From assembly GCF_040811775.1 (NCBI RefSeq), contig NZ_JBFNXW010000001.1:1984001-2048000 (forward strand): 64,000 nt of DNA, written 5' to 3'. Positions 9,100-17,720 of this stretch are shown piece after piece. Made by a program: the position numbers and the translations under genes. The stretch is from Balneola sp. MJW-20 (GTDB taxonomy: Bacteria > Bacteroidota > Rhodothermia > Balneolales > Balneolaceae). Each line of letters begins with the position of its first letter. The first letter of the stretch is position 1. The notes below the pieces were generated by a model. That model was given only the letters and a program-made list of their open reading frames with translations, did not search any database and had not been told where the DNA came from.

Positions 9100-9591
9100 A
9101 TGTACAAGCGAAGCCTGTTTATTCTGATAACGATTCTGCTTACCGGTACGGCTGTAAATGCACAGGAGATCCTGAAAGGATATACCACTGTGGAAAAATT
9201 ATCGGCTAACAGCCGGATCTTTCCGGTTTATGTGAACCGGTATGAACCGGTTCCAGATGTGATCGATTCATTGAATTCAGTCAGCGATTCTGTCCGTATT
9301 ATGGTGTATATGGGAACCTGGTGTAAAGAAAGTAAGCGCTACATTCCTGAGCTTGTAAAAACACTTGCTGAGACGAGAAATCCCGCCATTGATCCGGTAT
9401 ATATAGCAGTAGGTTACCCAAGAGAAGATATCACGGGTACGATGCAGAAATTCAGTGTAACTAAGATCCCTACTATCATCGTAATGAAAAATGGGGGAGA
9501 GATAGGCCGGATTGAGGAAAAACCACTACTTAGTATAGAAGAAGATCTCTGGAATATTATAGCTCGTCCGGCCCACTTAACATCAGATTGA
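9100..9591 (+). CDS. exported thioredoxin-fold protein with a CxxS active site
   Basis: A 163-residue protein with a signal peptide (residues 1-21, 'AVNAQ' cleavage) and a thioredoxin fold. The active-site position reads WCKES (Cys75...Ser78), so the usual second cysteine is Ser, and the cis-proline loop reads KIPT (Pro124). CxxS forms of this fold tend to act as disulfide isomerases, or to trap mixed disulfides, rather than as reductases. A role in periplasmic thiol chemistry is inference. The gene is divergent from the HIT gene and is followed by tRNA-Lys 62 bp downstream. Confidence 0.85.
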   Translation: MYKRSLFILITILLTGTAVNAQEILKGYTTVEKLSANSRIFPVYVNRYEPVPDVIDSLNSVSDSVRIMVYMGTWCKESKRYIPELVKTLAETRNPAIDPVYIAVGYPREDITGTMQKFSVTKIPTIIVMKNGGEIGRIEEKPLLSIEEDLWNIIARPAHLTSD

Positions 9592-9653
9592 AAAAATCCT
9601 GCATTTACGTTGAAAAGATATAACTAAAAACCTTATCTTTGGGATCTGTTATT

Positions 9654-9726
9654 GAATCGGTAGCTCAGTTGGTAGAGCAACGGCCTTTTAAGCCGTGGGT
9701 CGAGGGTTCGAGCCCCTCCCGATTCA
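9654..9726 (+). tRNA. tRNA-Lys (anticodon TTT)
   Basis: The 73-base cloverleaf has a perfect 7-bp acceptor stem (GAATCGG with CCGATTC), discriminator A, D-loop 'AGCTCAGTTGGTAGA', anticodon stem ACGGC/GCCGT around loop CTTTTAA, and T-loop GTTCGAG. The CCA end is not encoded. Confidence 0.97.
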
Positions 9727-9764
9727 CTTTTATATCATTATCATAATGACTCTCTCTTGACCAG

Positions 9765-9797
9765 CCCCATACGATTGATCTCGGATGGGGTTTTTCT
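9765..9797 (+). terminator. terminator after tRNA-Lys
   Basis: CCCCAT and ATGGGG pair around a 14-base loop that can itself fold (GAT/ATC), followed by five T and a T-rich tail. It lies 38 bp after the tRNA and before the FtsB-like gene. The 316-bp stretch between the thioredoxin and FtsB genes holds the tRNA and this hairpin; I see nothing else in it. Confidence 0.75.
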
Positions 9798-9907
9798 TTT
9801 CAGCATTTCTTACCGAGAATCAGCCTGACCCGACCTTGCAGTCCCTTGTTTCCATTAACTGGAAAAATCACTTAAATTCCTCCAAATCATCAAACACAGA
9901 CCGGTCA

Positions 9908-10216
9908 ATGAATTTTCAGCTACTGAACCCCCTCAGGTGGAAGAAATCCTTCCTGATCCTCCTGCTTTCCGCATTTGTAGTGATATGGTTTACCTTCCTT
10001 GATACCTTCAGTGTGAAGACACGATGGGATCTCTACTCTCAGAAAGAGGACTATAAGACCAGAACCGAGGAAATGAAGCAGGATGTGGAAGAGCTCAAGG
10101 AAAAGATCAAAAGACTTGAGAACGATCCTGCACTGCTGGAAAAGATCGCCCGCGAAGATTATGGGATGAAGAAAGAGGGCGAAACCGTATATAAGATCAA
10201 AAGAGAAGAAAAGTAA
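9908..10216 (+). CDS. FtsB/DivIC-family septum formation initiator
   Basis: A 103-residue bitopic membrane protein with a short cytoplasmic start, one membrane helix (about residues 13-34), then a periplasmic coiled coil rich in Glu/Lys and a C-terminal 'LLEKIAREDYGMKKEGE' segment. That order and the 'AREDYGM' motif are typical of FtsB/DivIC, which join FtsL and FtsQ in the divisome to activate septal wall synthesis. I start at ATG 9908: upstream codons in frame run back through the tRNA terminator and look non-coding. The ribosome site is weak. Confidence 0.88.
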   Translation: MNFQLLNPLRWKKSFLILLLSAFVVIWFTFLDTFSVKTRWDLYSQKEDYKTRTEEMKQDVEELKEKIKRLENDPALLEKIAREDYGMKKEGETVYKIKREEK

Positions 10217-10287
10217 TTTAGCTTTTGTCTCCTTTTTAAGTGCCCTGTATCTTATCTCATCACTTTAACCGGTAAATATCAGCACTT

Positions 10288-11232
10288 ATGAAAGCTATTG
10301 CAGTAGATCTGGGCGGAACAAACATAAAAGCTGCGGTCATTGACAAAGAGTCAGGCATTATTGAGCAACTGACCACACCCACCAAAGCAAATCTCGGGAA
10401 AGATCTTTTGCTGGACCGGATCGCAGAGACCATCTCCCAGCTTTCAAATAAGTACGAAACCATCGGTGTGGGAATGGGTCTGCCCGGAATGGTTTCTCTC
10501 GATCAGGAAACAGTATTGAATCCGCCTAATTTACCGGGCTGGAACAAGGTCAATGTCTCCGAAGCCATCTATGACCGGCTGGGCATACGCTGCAAGATCG
10601 AAAACGATGCCAATGTAGCTGCACTTGGTTCTCTCCATTTTGGCGCAGGAAAACAGTTTGAAAGTTTTATTATGATCACCCTCGGTACAGGAGTAGGCGG
10701 AGGAATCATCTACAATAAAAAATTATTCAAAGGGTCCCGCGGCATGGCAGGAGAACTAGGCCACGTGATCATAGATTATCACGGGCCTCTTTCTAATTCA
10801 GTAACACGGGGTACAGTAGAAGCTTACCTCGGACAGCGATTTCTGAGCCGTTTTGCCTCGGATATGATCTCTCAGCAACCTTCAAACCCACTTTACAAGA
10901 GATTCGGACCTACGTTTGATGAACTGGAACCCGTTGACCTGACCCGCTCGGCCCAGGAAGGAAATGAGCTGGCTGTCGAGATCCTGCGAAAAAGCGGAGC
11001 CAGACTCGGCTATGCGATCATTAACTATGTTCATATGATGGATATCAGGAAATTCATCATCAGTGGCGGGGTATCTAAAGCAGGTGATTTCTTATTTGAA
11101 CCGGCCAGAGATATTGTACGGAAACATATGATGGCCCCTTTTCAGGATGGGTTTGAACTTATTTCTGAAGACCTGGGTAATGACAGTGCACTCCTTGGAG
11201 CAGCAGGACTGGCCTTTGATGCCTTTTCATAA
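10288..11232 (+). CDS. ROK family sugar kinase (glucokinase-like) lacking the zinc cysteines
   Basis: A 314-residue ASKHA-fold kinase with phosphate-1 motif DLGGTNIK (residues 7-14), catalytic Asp in ENDANVAALG (Asp107) and adenosine loop 'LGTGVGGG'. ROK kinases phosphorylate glucose, N-acetylmannosamine or similar sugars. The family signature CxCGxxGCxE is replaced by S169-N-S171-V-T-R-G-T176-V-E178, so all three zinc-binding cysteines are gone, while the preceding His (GH, residue 159) and the final Glu remain. The gene is full length. It lies 10 bp upstream of lptD, so a link to envelope sugar metabolism is possible but not shown. Confidence 0.9.
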   Translation: MKAIAVDLGGTNIKAAVIDKESGIIEQLTTPTKANLGKDLLLDRIAETISQLSNKYETIGVGMGLPGMVSLDQETVLNPPNLPGWNKVNVSEAIYDRLGIRCKIENDANVAALGSLHFGAGKQFESFIMITLGTGVGGGIIYNKKLFKGSRGMAGELGHVIIDYHGPLSNSVTRGTVEAYLGQRFLSRFASDMISQQPSNPLYKRFGPTFDELEPVDLTRSAQEGNELAVEILRKSGARLGYAIINYVHMMDIRKFIISGGVSKAGDFLFEPARDIVRKHMMAPFQDGFELISEDLGNDSALLGAAGLAFDAFS

Positions 11233-11242
11233 TAACTGACCA

Positions 11243-13942
11243 ATGAAAAAAAGGATCCTATCACATACAGGTAACTTATTTCTCAGCTTTTGCCTGTGTA
11301 TGATGATCTTTACAACGTCATTATTTGCTCAACAGCAGGACAGTACCAGGGCCGCAAAACAGGATACACTGGCTCCAGTAAAAAAAAATCCTCCAGCACA
11401 GAACAAACCTCCTGAACTACCCTCCGGTGTCGAGAATATCGTACAGTTTCAGTCCAGTGATTCACTGATCATCGACTTCAGTAATGGTAAACAGGCCTTT
11501 CTTTTTGGTAATGCAAAGGTTACTCATGAGAGCGGTTCCCTCAGCGCAGGCGCTATAGCTCTCGATATCGATAAAAGCCAGGTCGAAGCCAGTACCCAGA
11601 CTCCGGAAGATACTTTGTCGCGCCCGGTTCTTACCCAGGCCGAACGGGAGATCAAGAGCACCCGGATCCTATTCAATTTTGAAACTCAAAAAGGAAAATT
11701 TGAAGCCGCCCAGGTGCAGGTTGATGAAGGGCAACTGATAGGATCAAAAGTTAAGAATATCACACAGGATGAGGTCTTTATTGAAGACGGGATCTATTCC
11801 ACCTGTCCTCCGGATTATCTTTATTACTACATCAAAGCAAAGAAGATGAAGGTGGTTGATCAGGATGAACTCTTTTTCACGAATGCCAGGCTCTATATTC
11901 TCGATATTCCCTATCCTCTGGTCTTTCCATTCGGATATGTGCCTACTAACATTGAAAAAAGAAGATCCGGCTTACTGACCCCCACCTATGCCTTTCAGGC
12001 TCAGTCGAGCAGAGGTATCGGTCTGCAGAACTTTGGTTATTTCCAGTATTTCAATGATTACCTGACAGCCCAATTGGATACAGATATTTATACTTCCGGC
12101 ACATTTTTCATCGACTCACAGATCCAGTACCGCAAGACTGACCGATATAACGGATCTATATCTATTGGATATTCCAGGGAGAGGGGACTGGAAAGTTCAG
12201 ATCCTGATTTCAGCCGTACGGTGCAGCGTTCTCTGAGTGTAAGACACAGCCAGGATTTTAATCCCTATTCGTCCATAACAGCTAATGTTAACCTCCGTAC
12301 CGCTGACTTTTTCCGCCGTAACTCATATGATATAAACGACCGGGCTGAAGTATCGTCTAATTCCAAGCTGGCCTATAATTATAATCATCCTGAAAACCTT
12401 TTTTCATTTAGTACTAACGCCCAGCTGGCCCAGAATTTTTCCAATAACTCAACCAACCTGAACGGCCCCAGTGCCAACTTCAGGCTGCGAAATATTTCAC
12501 CCTTTCAGAATAACAGCGGAGCTACGGGTGATCAGCGCTGGTACGAGACCATAAACTTTTCCTATAATAATCAGCTCAATTCCCGCTTCAATTATCGTCC
12601 CATTGATGCTGATTCTGCCGACATTTCCTTCCTTGACGCTCTGACCGATCCTTCTCTTTATCGGGAAGCGACCGGCAATAATGATTACATACGGGCGGGA
12701 CTCCGGCAGACAGCAGGACTGCAGATCGGTCAGCTGATCCCAAGTCCTTTTATTAACATAAATGCCGGCATAAATTATAACGAATACTGGTTTCCCACTT
12801 CTATCCGTAAAGAATTCAATGCAGACTCCAACAGGGTTGAGACCATTAAACAATACGGTTTCGAAACCGGTCGGGACTTTGGAGCTAATATTGGATTGAA
12901 TACCACCCTTTATGGAATTTCGAATATGAAAATAGGCCGGCTTAACGGGTTTCGTCATACTTTCCGGCCATCGGTGTCGTTCAGCTACCGCCCTGATTTC
13001 AGTGACGACCGTTTTGGTTATTACCGAACCGTTCAGACCGACACCCTCGGCAACACACAGCGATATTCTATATTTGAAGATGAGATCTTTTCAGGTCCGG
13101 GAAGAGGAGAGCAACGTGCCATTAATTTCTCTCTGACTAATATCTTTGAGACCAAATTGATCAAAAGGGACAGTACCGGTGAAGTTCAGGAGAGAAATCT
13201 GCGTCTTATTGATAACCTCTCAGCCAACTTCAGTTATAACCTGGCTGCTGACAGCCTCAATCTGAGCAGACTAAATACGAGCATCAGTTCAAACGTGATA
13301 CAGGGATTGAATTTCCGAGCATCAGCCAATTTCTCTTTTTATCAGCGTGATAGTCTGGGACGGGAGATCGATCGTTTTGTCTGGGAAGACAGCCGCAAGC
13401 TGCTTGATCTTCAGACCTTTTCCCTGAATGCCAGTACTTCTTTCAGAGGGGGAGGCCGGGGGCCGCAGGTCTTTACACCGGTTTATCGCAGACAATACGA
13501 TCCCTTCGATCAGAGTATATTCAGTCCGATAGATCCCCGTTTCGGTTTCGAGCCGGTAGACCCTTTGCGTTCACCCTGGAGCTTTACCCTGAACTTTAAT
13601 TATCGATGGAACTTCAGATTTAATCAGCCGGCTCAGAAAAGTGCCGTCCTCAATGCACAAAATATATCCTTTCAGCTCACTCCGAAATGGAAATTCAGTA
13701 CTCAGATCGGTTATGATTTTATTCAGAAGGAACTGACCCCTTCACAGTTCAACCTTTCCCGTAGTCTTGAATGCTGGGATCTTACCTTCCAGATCAATCC
13801 CTTCGGTGAGTTTCAGTACTATTTCTTCCGCCTGACTGTAAACAGTCAGCAGATACAGAGCTTGTTCCAGAAACTGCCGGTGCTTAAAAACCTCGAAAGA
13901 TCCTCTTCACCAACCGGCCGTGGATTCGGATACGGAAGGTAA
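11243..13942 (+). CDS. lptD: LPS-assembly outer-membrane protein LptD
   Basis: An 899-residue outer-membrane protein of the lipopolysaccharide export machine. It has a signal peptide (cleavage near 'LFAQQ', residue 30), a proline/lysine-rich linker, an OstA/LptA-like jelly-roll region (about 60-200: 'FLFGNAKVTHESGSLSAG'), then a barrel region rich in alternating aromatic strands. The central 'PYPLVFPFGYVPTN' and 'RRSGLLTPTYAFQ' segments are typical of LptD in Bacteroidota-type organisms. Its partner LptE is not in the window. It follows the ROK gene by 10 bp and is the last gene of that plus-strand group. Confidence 0.92.
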   Translation: MKKRILSHTGNLFLSFCLCMMIFTTSLFAQQQDSTRAAKQDTLAPVKKNPPAQNKPPELPSGVENIVQFQSSDSLIIDFSNGKQAFLFGNAKVTHESGSLSAGAIALDIDKSQVEASTQTPEDTLSRPVLTQAEREIKSTRILFNFETQKGKFEAAQVQVDEGQLIGSKVKNITQDEVFIEDGIYSTCPPDYLYYYIKAKKMKVVDQDELFFTNARLYILDIPYPLVFPFGYVPTNIEKRRSGLLTPTYAFQAQSSRGIGLQNFGYFQYFNDYLTAQLDTDIYTSGTFFIDSQIQYRKTDRYNGSISIGYSRERGLESSDPDFSRTVQRSLSVRHSQDFNPYSSITANVNLRTADFFRRNSYDINDRAEVSSNSKLAYNYNHPENLFSFSTNAQLAQNFSNNSTNLNGPSANFRLRNISPFQNNSGATGDQRWYETINFSYNNQLNSRFNYRPIDADSADISFLDALTDPSLYREATGNNDYIRAGLRQTAGLQIGQLIPSPFININAGINYNEYWFPTSIRKEFNADSNRVETIKQYGFETGRDFGANIGLNTTLYGISNMKIGRLNGFRHTFRPSVSFSYRPDFSDDRFGYYRTVQTDTLGNTQRYSIFEDEIFSGPGRGEQRAINFSLTNIFETKLIKRDSTGEVQERNLRLIDNLSANFSYNLAADSLNLSRLNTSISSNVIQGLNFRASANFSFYQRDSLGREIDRFVWEDSRKLLDLQTFSLNASTSFRGGGRGPQVFTPVYRRQYDPFDQSIFSPIDPRFGFEPVDPLRSPWSFTLNFNYRWNFRFNQPAQKSAVLNAQNISFQLTPKWKFSTQIGYDFIQKELTPSQFNLSRSLECWDLTFQINPFGEFQYYFFRLTVNSQQIQSLFQKLPVLKNLERSSSPTGRGFGYGR

Positions 13943-14007
13943 CCCTTTGCTTAATTCAACTGCAGGTATATTGGATAAGTGGTAGGACCAGAATATCAAT
14001 CACGATT

Positions 14008-14613
14008 CTATATCGAATCCCTGCCTATCTTAGCCAGATACTTTACCACGTATTTCCCGATCACGTCAAATTCCAGGTTCACCTGATCCCCTTCTTTCTT
14101 ATGCTGCAGGTTGGTATGATCCCAGGTGTAAGGTATAATAGCTACGGTAAATCGATTTCCCTCTTCCCTGGCAATGGTCAGTGATATCCCTTCCATGGTA
14201 ATCGATCCCCGACCCACGATCATATTCTCAAACTCGTCCGGAAACTCAACGGTGATCAGCCAGTTGGTCTCCTCTTTTTCAATATCGGTAATAGTACCGG
14301 TCGTATCCACGTGACCCTGCACCAGGTGTCCTTCTATCCCTTTCTGAAGGGTCATAGATCGTTCCAGGTTAACGGGTGAACCGGACTTAAGTGATCCCAT
14401 TGTGGTCTTTCTCAGGGTCTCTTCCACGCTCTGAACCGTAAAAGTATTTTCATCAAAGGCAGTTACTGTGTGGCAGGCTCCATTGATCGCTATACTCTCA
14501 TCCACATGACAGGTATGAGCGAATGAACTTGATATGGTGAATTCAATCCCCCCTCCATTCAGGCTTTTAGCCTCTTCAACTTTTCCGATCTCTTCAACAA
14601 TTCCGGTAAACAT
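14008..14613 (-). CDS. ribE: riboflavin synthase, alpha subunit
   Basis: Dismutates two 6,7-dimethyl-8-ribityllumazine molecules to riboflavin. The 201 residues form two homologous lumazine-binding repeats. The N-terminal MFTGIVEEIGKV is the family signature, the repeat boundary lies near residue 97 with 'GHLVQGHVD', and 'SLTIA' recurs in the second half. The C-terminal helix used for trimerisation is present. It follows ribD by 3 bp on the minus strand, so the two form a small riboflavin operon. No FMN riboswitch is visible, as there is little room upstream of ribD. Confidence 0.96.
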   Translation of the reverse strand: MFTGIVEEIGKVEEAKSLNGGGIEFTISSSFAHTCHVDESIAINGACHTVTAFDENTFTVQSVEETLRKTTMGSLKSGSPVNLERSMTLQKGIEGHLVQGHVDTTGTITDIEKEETNWLITVEFPDEFENMIVGRGSITMEGISLTIAREEGNRFTVAIIPYTWDHTNLQHKKEGDQVNLEFDVIGKYVVKYLAKIGRDSI

Positions 14614-14616
14614 ATT

Positions 14617-15744
14617 TCAAATATAAGCGGTTAATAACATATCATCGCCAACCTGGGTCCACTGCACCTCCTTCAGCTCAGCGATCTCTTTCATTCGGTT
14701 GATCCCCAGATCGATCACCGACCGGGTACCCGCACCTAACAATTTGGGAGCTATAAATAATTCGATCTTATCCACCAGGCCCTCCCTCAGCAAAGCAGAA
14801 GAAAGCTGTTGTCCGCCCTCCACTAAGATACTGCTGATCCCTTTTTCTCCCAGAGCCCTAAAAGCAGTTCTGAGATCCACATGCCCTTCAACTTTTGGGA
14901 GCTGTATGACCTCCCCGCGAAAATAATTTTGTTGCATCATCTTAAGCATCGGGTCAGCATCCGTAGATGACCTTTCCTTATTCCAGGTAAGAATAATGGT
15001 CTGCTCCTCAAACTTATCTGAAAACAGGTTCAGATCTTTGGGTAATTCATAAGGTCCATCAATTACGATCCTTTTTGGCTGCCGCCCTTTTACATGGCGT
15101 ACCGTAAGACTCGGGTTATCTGCAATTGCAGTATTTCTTCCTACCAATACTGCATCATAAAATGAGCGCCATTTATGAACCATCTTCCGGGATTGCTCCC
15201 CCGTGATCCACTGAGATTCACCATCGGCTGCAGCAATATATCCGTCGGCAGTCTGAGCGATCTTCAGGGTAATAAAGGGTCTGCCGAATTCCTGTCTGTA
15301 AATAAAGAACTCATTCAGTTTTTCGGCTTCCTGTTTCAGGATACCAATATCCACTTCAATACCCTTATTACGAAGGTGCTGTATTCCTTTACCATTTACC
15401 TCCGGGTTTGGATCCTGCATTGCCACTACCACCTTTCCGATCGGTAATTTACCGAGCATATGGGCACAAGGCGGGGTCTTGCCATGATGAGAGCAGGGTT
15501 CCAGGTTCACATATACAGTGGCTCCCTTTAGTTTTTCTTTATTCTGAACAGCCTTAACCGCATTCACTTCAGCATGGGCTTCCCCGAACTTCTTATGATA
15601 TCCTTCGCCAATATTTTCTCCCTTTTCAGATACAATTACGCATCCTACCAATGGATTGGGAGAAACTTTTCCCTGACCCATACGGGCCAGCTCAAGCACC
15701 CGGGTCATCCAAAACCGGTCTCTATGGTGGTTCTCTTTGTTCAT
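14617..15744 (-). CDS. ribD: bifunctional pyrimidine deaminase/reductase
   Basis: Performs the deamination and side-chain reduction steps of riboflavin synthesis. In 375 residues the N-terminal cytidine-deaminase-like domain has the zinc ligands in 'HAEVNAV' and 'PCSHHGKTPPC'. The C-terminal half is a dihydrofolate-reductase-like domain ('FITLKIAQTADGYIA', 'ILVEGGQQL'). Both are complete. The start lies 65 bp from the PpiD-like gene's stop, with that gene's terminator in between on the same strand. Confidence 0.96.
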   Translation of the reverse strand: MNKENHHRDRFWMTRVLELARMGQGKVSPNPLVGCVIVSEKGENIGEGYHKKFGEAHAEVNAVKAVQNKEKLKGATVYVNLEPCSHHGKTPPCAHMLGKLPIGKVVVAMQDPNPEVNGKGIQHLRNKGIEVDIGILKQEAEKLNEFFIYRQEFGRPFITLKIAQTADGYIAAADGESQWITGEQSRKMVHKWRSFYDAVLVGRNTAIADNPSLTVRHVKGRQPKRIVIDGPYELPKDLNLFSDKFEEQTIILTWNKERSSTDADPMLKMMQQNYFRGEVIQLPKVEGHVDLRTAFRALGEKGISSILVEGGQQLSSALLREGLVDKIELFIAPKLLGAGTRSVIDLGINRMKEIAELKEVQWTQVGDDMLLTAYI

Positions 15745-15754
15745 GATTTCTTAA

Positions 15755-15790
15755 AACAAAAAAAGGGTGAGAAGTAACTCCTCACCCTTT
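15755..15790 (-). terminator. Rho-independent terminator of the PpiD-like gene
   Basis: Perfect 10-bp stem AAAGGGTGAG / CTCACCCTTT with a 9-base loop. On the minus strand it is followed by a run of seven T. It sits 19 bp after the PpiD-like stop codon and just before ribD. Confidence 0.9.
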
Positions 15791-15809
15791 AATATAATTC
15801 AAAAAACTA

Positions 15810-17585
15810 TTACTGGATCAAAGCAGATCGGTTATCCGTGATATCTGCTTCTTCCTTAAGTTTCGTGAGCCAGATATTCACATATCGCTGATTCAGCTCT
15901 TGCTCGAGTCGCTGGCGGATCTGCTGGCGGGTGTTATCATCCAGCTGTGTCAGATCAGCGTCGGTTCTGGAATTAACACGAACTATATAGGCTGCGTTTG
16001 TACCATCCATTGCATTTGATATTTCACCTTCATCCATGGTAAATATAGCACCGATGATCTCAGGCTCTCGTCCTGCGCCGGTCAGAACAGTTGCTCCTCT
16101 TCTAATACTTTCCGCATTCTGTATCTCTTTGCCTTCCGCTTCAGCGATACCTTCTAGAGAGCTGTTTGAATTCTTCAGCTGATTCACTTTCGCAAGAGTC
16201 TGTTCTTTACGTTTTTCGATCTCAACCAGTACAGAGATCGGATCTCTTACTTCATCAAGAGGCTGATATCCTGCTTCATTTACTTCCAGCACCTGTGCGA
16301 TCACAAATTCTGTCTCAAGTTCGATCACCGCAGATATATCTCCCTCATCAGCCCCTTCCAGGAAATTCATTACCTGCTGGCTTGTCCCCAGTCCGGAAAT
16401 GAACGTGTTACCCTTAGTGGCAAAACCGGTCTCTGTGGTCATACCTCTTTGCTCAGCCTCTTCCTCAAAAGAAGTTTCTTCGGTGGCATAATATTCAAAA
16501 TCATCGGCTTCTTCAGCGGCTGCGTCGATCGTAGCAGGCAATGCTTCGATCTGATAGGCCATTACCTGAAAACGAACTTCATCACCGCTTCTGTCGGTCA
16601 GTTTGATGATATTCGCCCGGCCTTGTGAAAGAAATACTTCAGATACTTCACCAGTCTCCAGTCCTGAGATCACCTCTCTGTAATCTTCGCGAACATCATT
16701 GATTCCAACACTGACATTTCTGAATTGTGTTACGGAAGCCTGTCGTGCCAGGAATACTGAGTCGTCTACTGCAGATGCAAAAGCATCTCTCAGATTAGAG
16801 ACATCTCTACTGATCTGAGCAGTATCCTGAGCAGTCGGCATCTTGGAAAAGGAGACAAATTCTAGCCTGTAGTTCTCTGCAGTTTTGTAATTTTCTTTGT
16901 TCTCATTGTAGTATGCACGGATCTCTTCATCCGTCACATTGATCTCTCCCTCAGCGATCTCGCTGTATGGAAATCGGATAAATGACACAGAAGCGAGTGA
17001 GTTTTCATTTCTGAATGCTCTTTCAATGTCTTCTTCGGTGATCTGTAATCCTGCAGTAATAAAGTTACTAAGCTTCTCCTGCTTACGTTGTTCACGCAAC
17101 TGGATCTCGAGAACCAGCGCCTGCTGAGAGAATTCAGTAGAAGATAACAACTGCTGAATAGCAGCCCGGTCAATGGATCCATCCTCACGGGTAAAGTTCT
17201 GACGAATAATAGGTGCCGGATTTTCCCCGTAGACCATATCCATAAGTTCTTCGTCGGTTACTGTGATCCCGAGATCTTCCATTTTCTGAGAGATCAAACG
17301 CTGATTTACCAGGTCTTCCCAGGCCTGGTTTTCATAAAATGCCCGTAACTCAGGAGTAAATGAATTTCCGGTTTGCTGACTATACGCATTAGAGTAGTAC
17401 TGAATGCGATTTTCATATTCTTCAAATGAAATGCTCTCACCATTCACACTTCCCAAAGAACTCGGACCTCGGTTTATAGCATCAAAAAAGTTTACGTCTG
17501 ATAATACCCAAAGAAGGCCGAAGGATCCGATCAGCACCCATAATACGATGGCGGTGCTGTTCCTCATCTTTTCCATTAAACCCAT
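15810..17585 (-). CDS. SurA/PpiD-like membrane-anchored folding factor
   Basis: A 591-residue protein with a single N-terminal membrane helix (about 13-34), a SurA-N-type chaperone region (about 40-190: 'VNGESISFEEYENRI', 'LVNQRLISQKMEDLGI') and two later regions of parvulin-like or chaperone fold, ending in a helical Gln/Asn-rich tail. PpiD-type proteins sit on the periplasmic face of the inner membrane and receive outer-membrane and secreted proteins leaving Sec. The active-site pattern of a working parvulin is not obvious, so chaperone activity is more likely than strong prolyl isomerase activity. A terminator follows. Confidence 0.85.
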   Translation of the reverse strand: MGLMEKMRNSTAIVLWVLIGSFGLLWVLSDVNFFDAINRGPSSLGSVNGESISFEEYENRIQYYSNAYSQQTGNSFTPELRAFYENQAWEDLVNQRLISQKMEDLGITVTDEELMDMVYGENPAPIIRQNFTREDGSIDRAAIQQLLSSTEFSQQALVLEIQLREQRKQEKLSNFITAGLQITEEDIERAFRNENSLASVSFIRFPYSEIAEGEINVTDEEIRAYYNENKENYKTAENYRLEFVSFSKMPTAQDTAQISRDVSNLRDAFASAVDDSVFLARQASVTQFRNVSVGINDVREDYREVISGLETGEVSEVFLSQGRANIIKLTDRSGDEVRFQVMAYQIEALPATIDAAAEEADDFEYYATEETSFEEEAEQRGMTTETGFATKGNTFISGLGTSQQVMNFLEGADEGDISAVIELETEFVIAQVLEVNEAGYQPLDEVRDPISVLVEIEKRKEQTLAKVNQLKNSNSSLEGIAEAEGKEIQNAESIRRGATVLTGAGREPEIIGAIFTMDEGEISNAMDGTNAAYIVRVNSRTDADLTQLDDNTRQQIRQRLEQELNQRYVNIWLTKLKEEADITDNRSALIQ

Positions 17586-17720
17586 AAAAGGAAACCTCTA
17601 AAAAAAGTTGTTTAGATTGCGATTAGTAATATGACTGACGAACAGAATTATAGTTGTTCCGCAAGCCTGAAAATATAAGCGAATACCGAGGGAATAGAAA
17701 GTCTTTAGCCAAACTATCGG

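Noticed and set aside
9785..9907. Extended N-terminus of the FtsB-like protein
   Set aside because: The extension would run through the terminator hairpin that follows tRNA-Lys and encodes nothing family-like before the membrane helix. ATG 9908 gives a normal FtsB/DivIC length.
10012..10020. Another copy of the hem element 9-mer (TGTGAAGAC)
   Set aside because: It lies inside the FtsB-like coding sequence as a single copy without the 11-bp partner, so it is most likely chance.
12497..12958. Minus-strand open frame of 153 codons inside lptD
   Set aside because: Antisense to a clear barrel-coding region and without a ribosome site or recognisable protein pattern.
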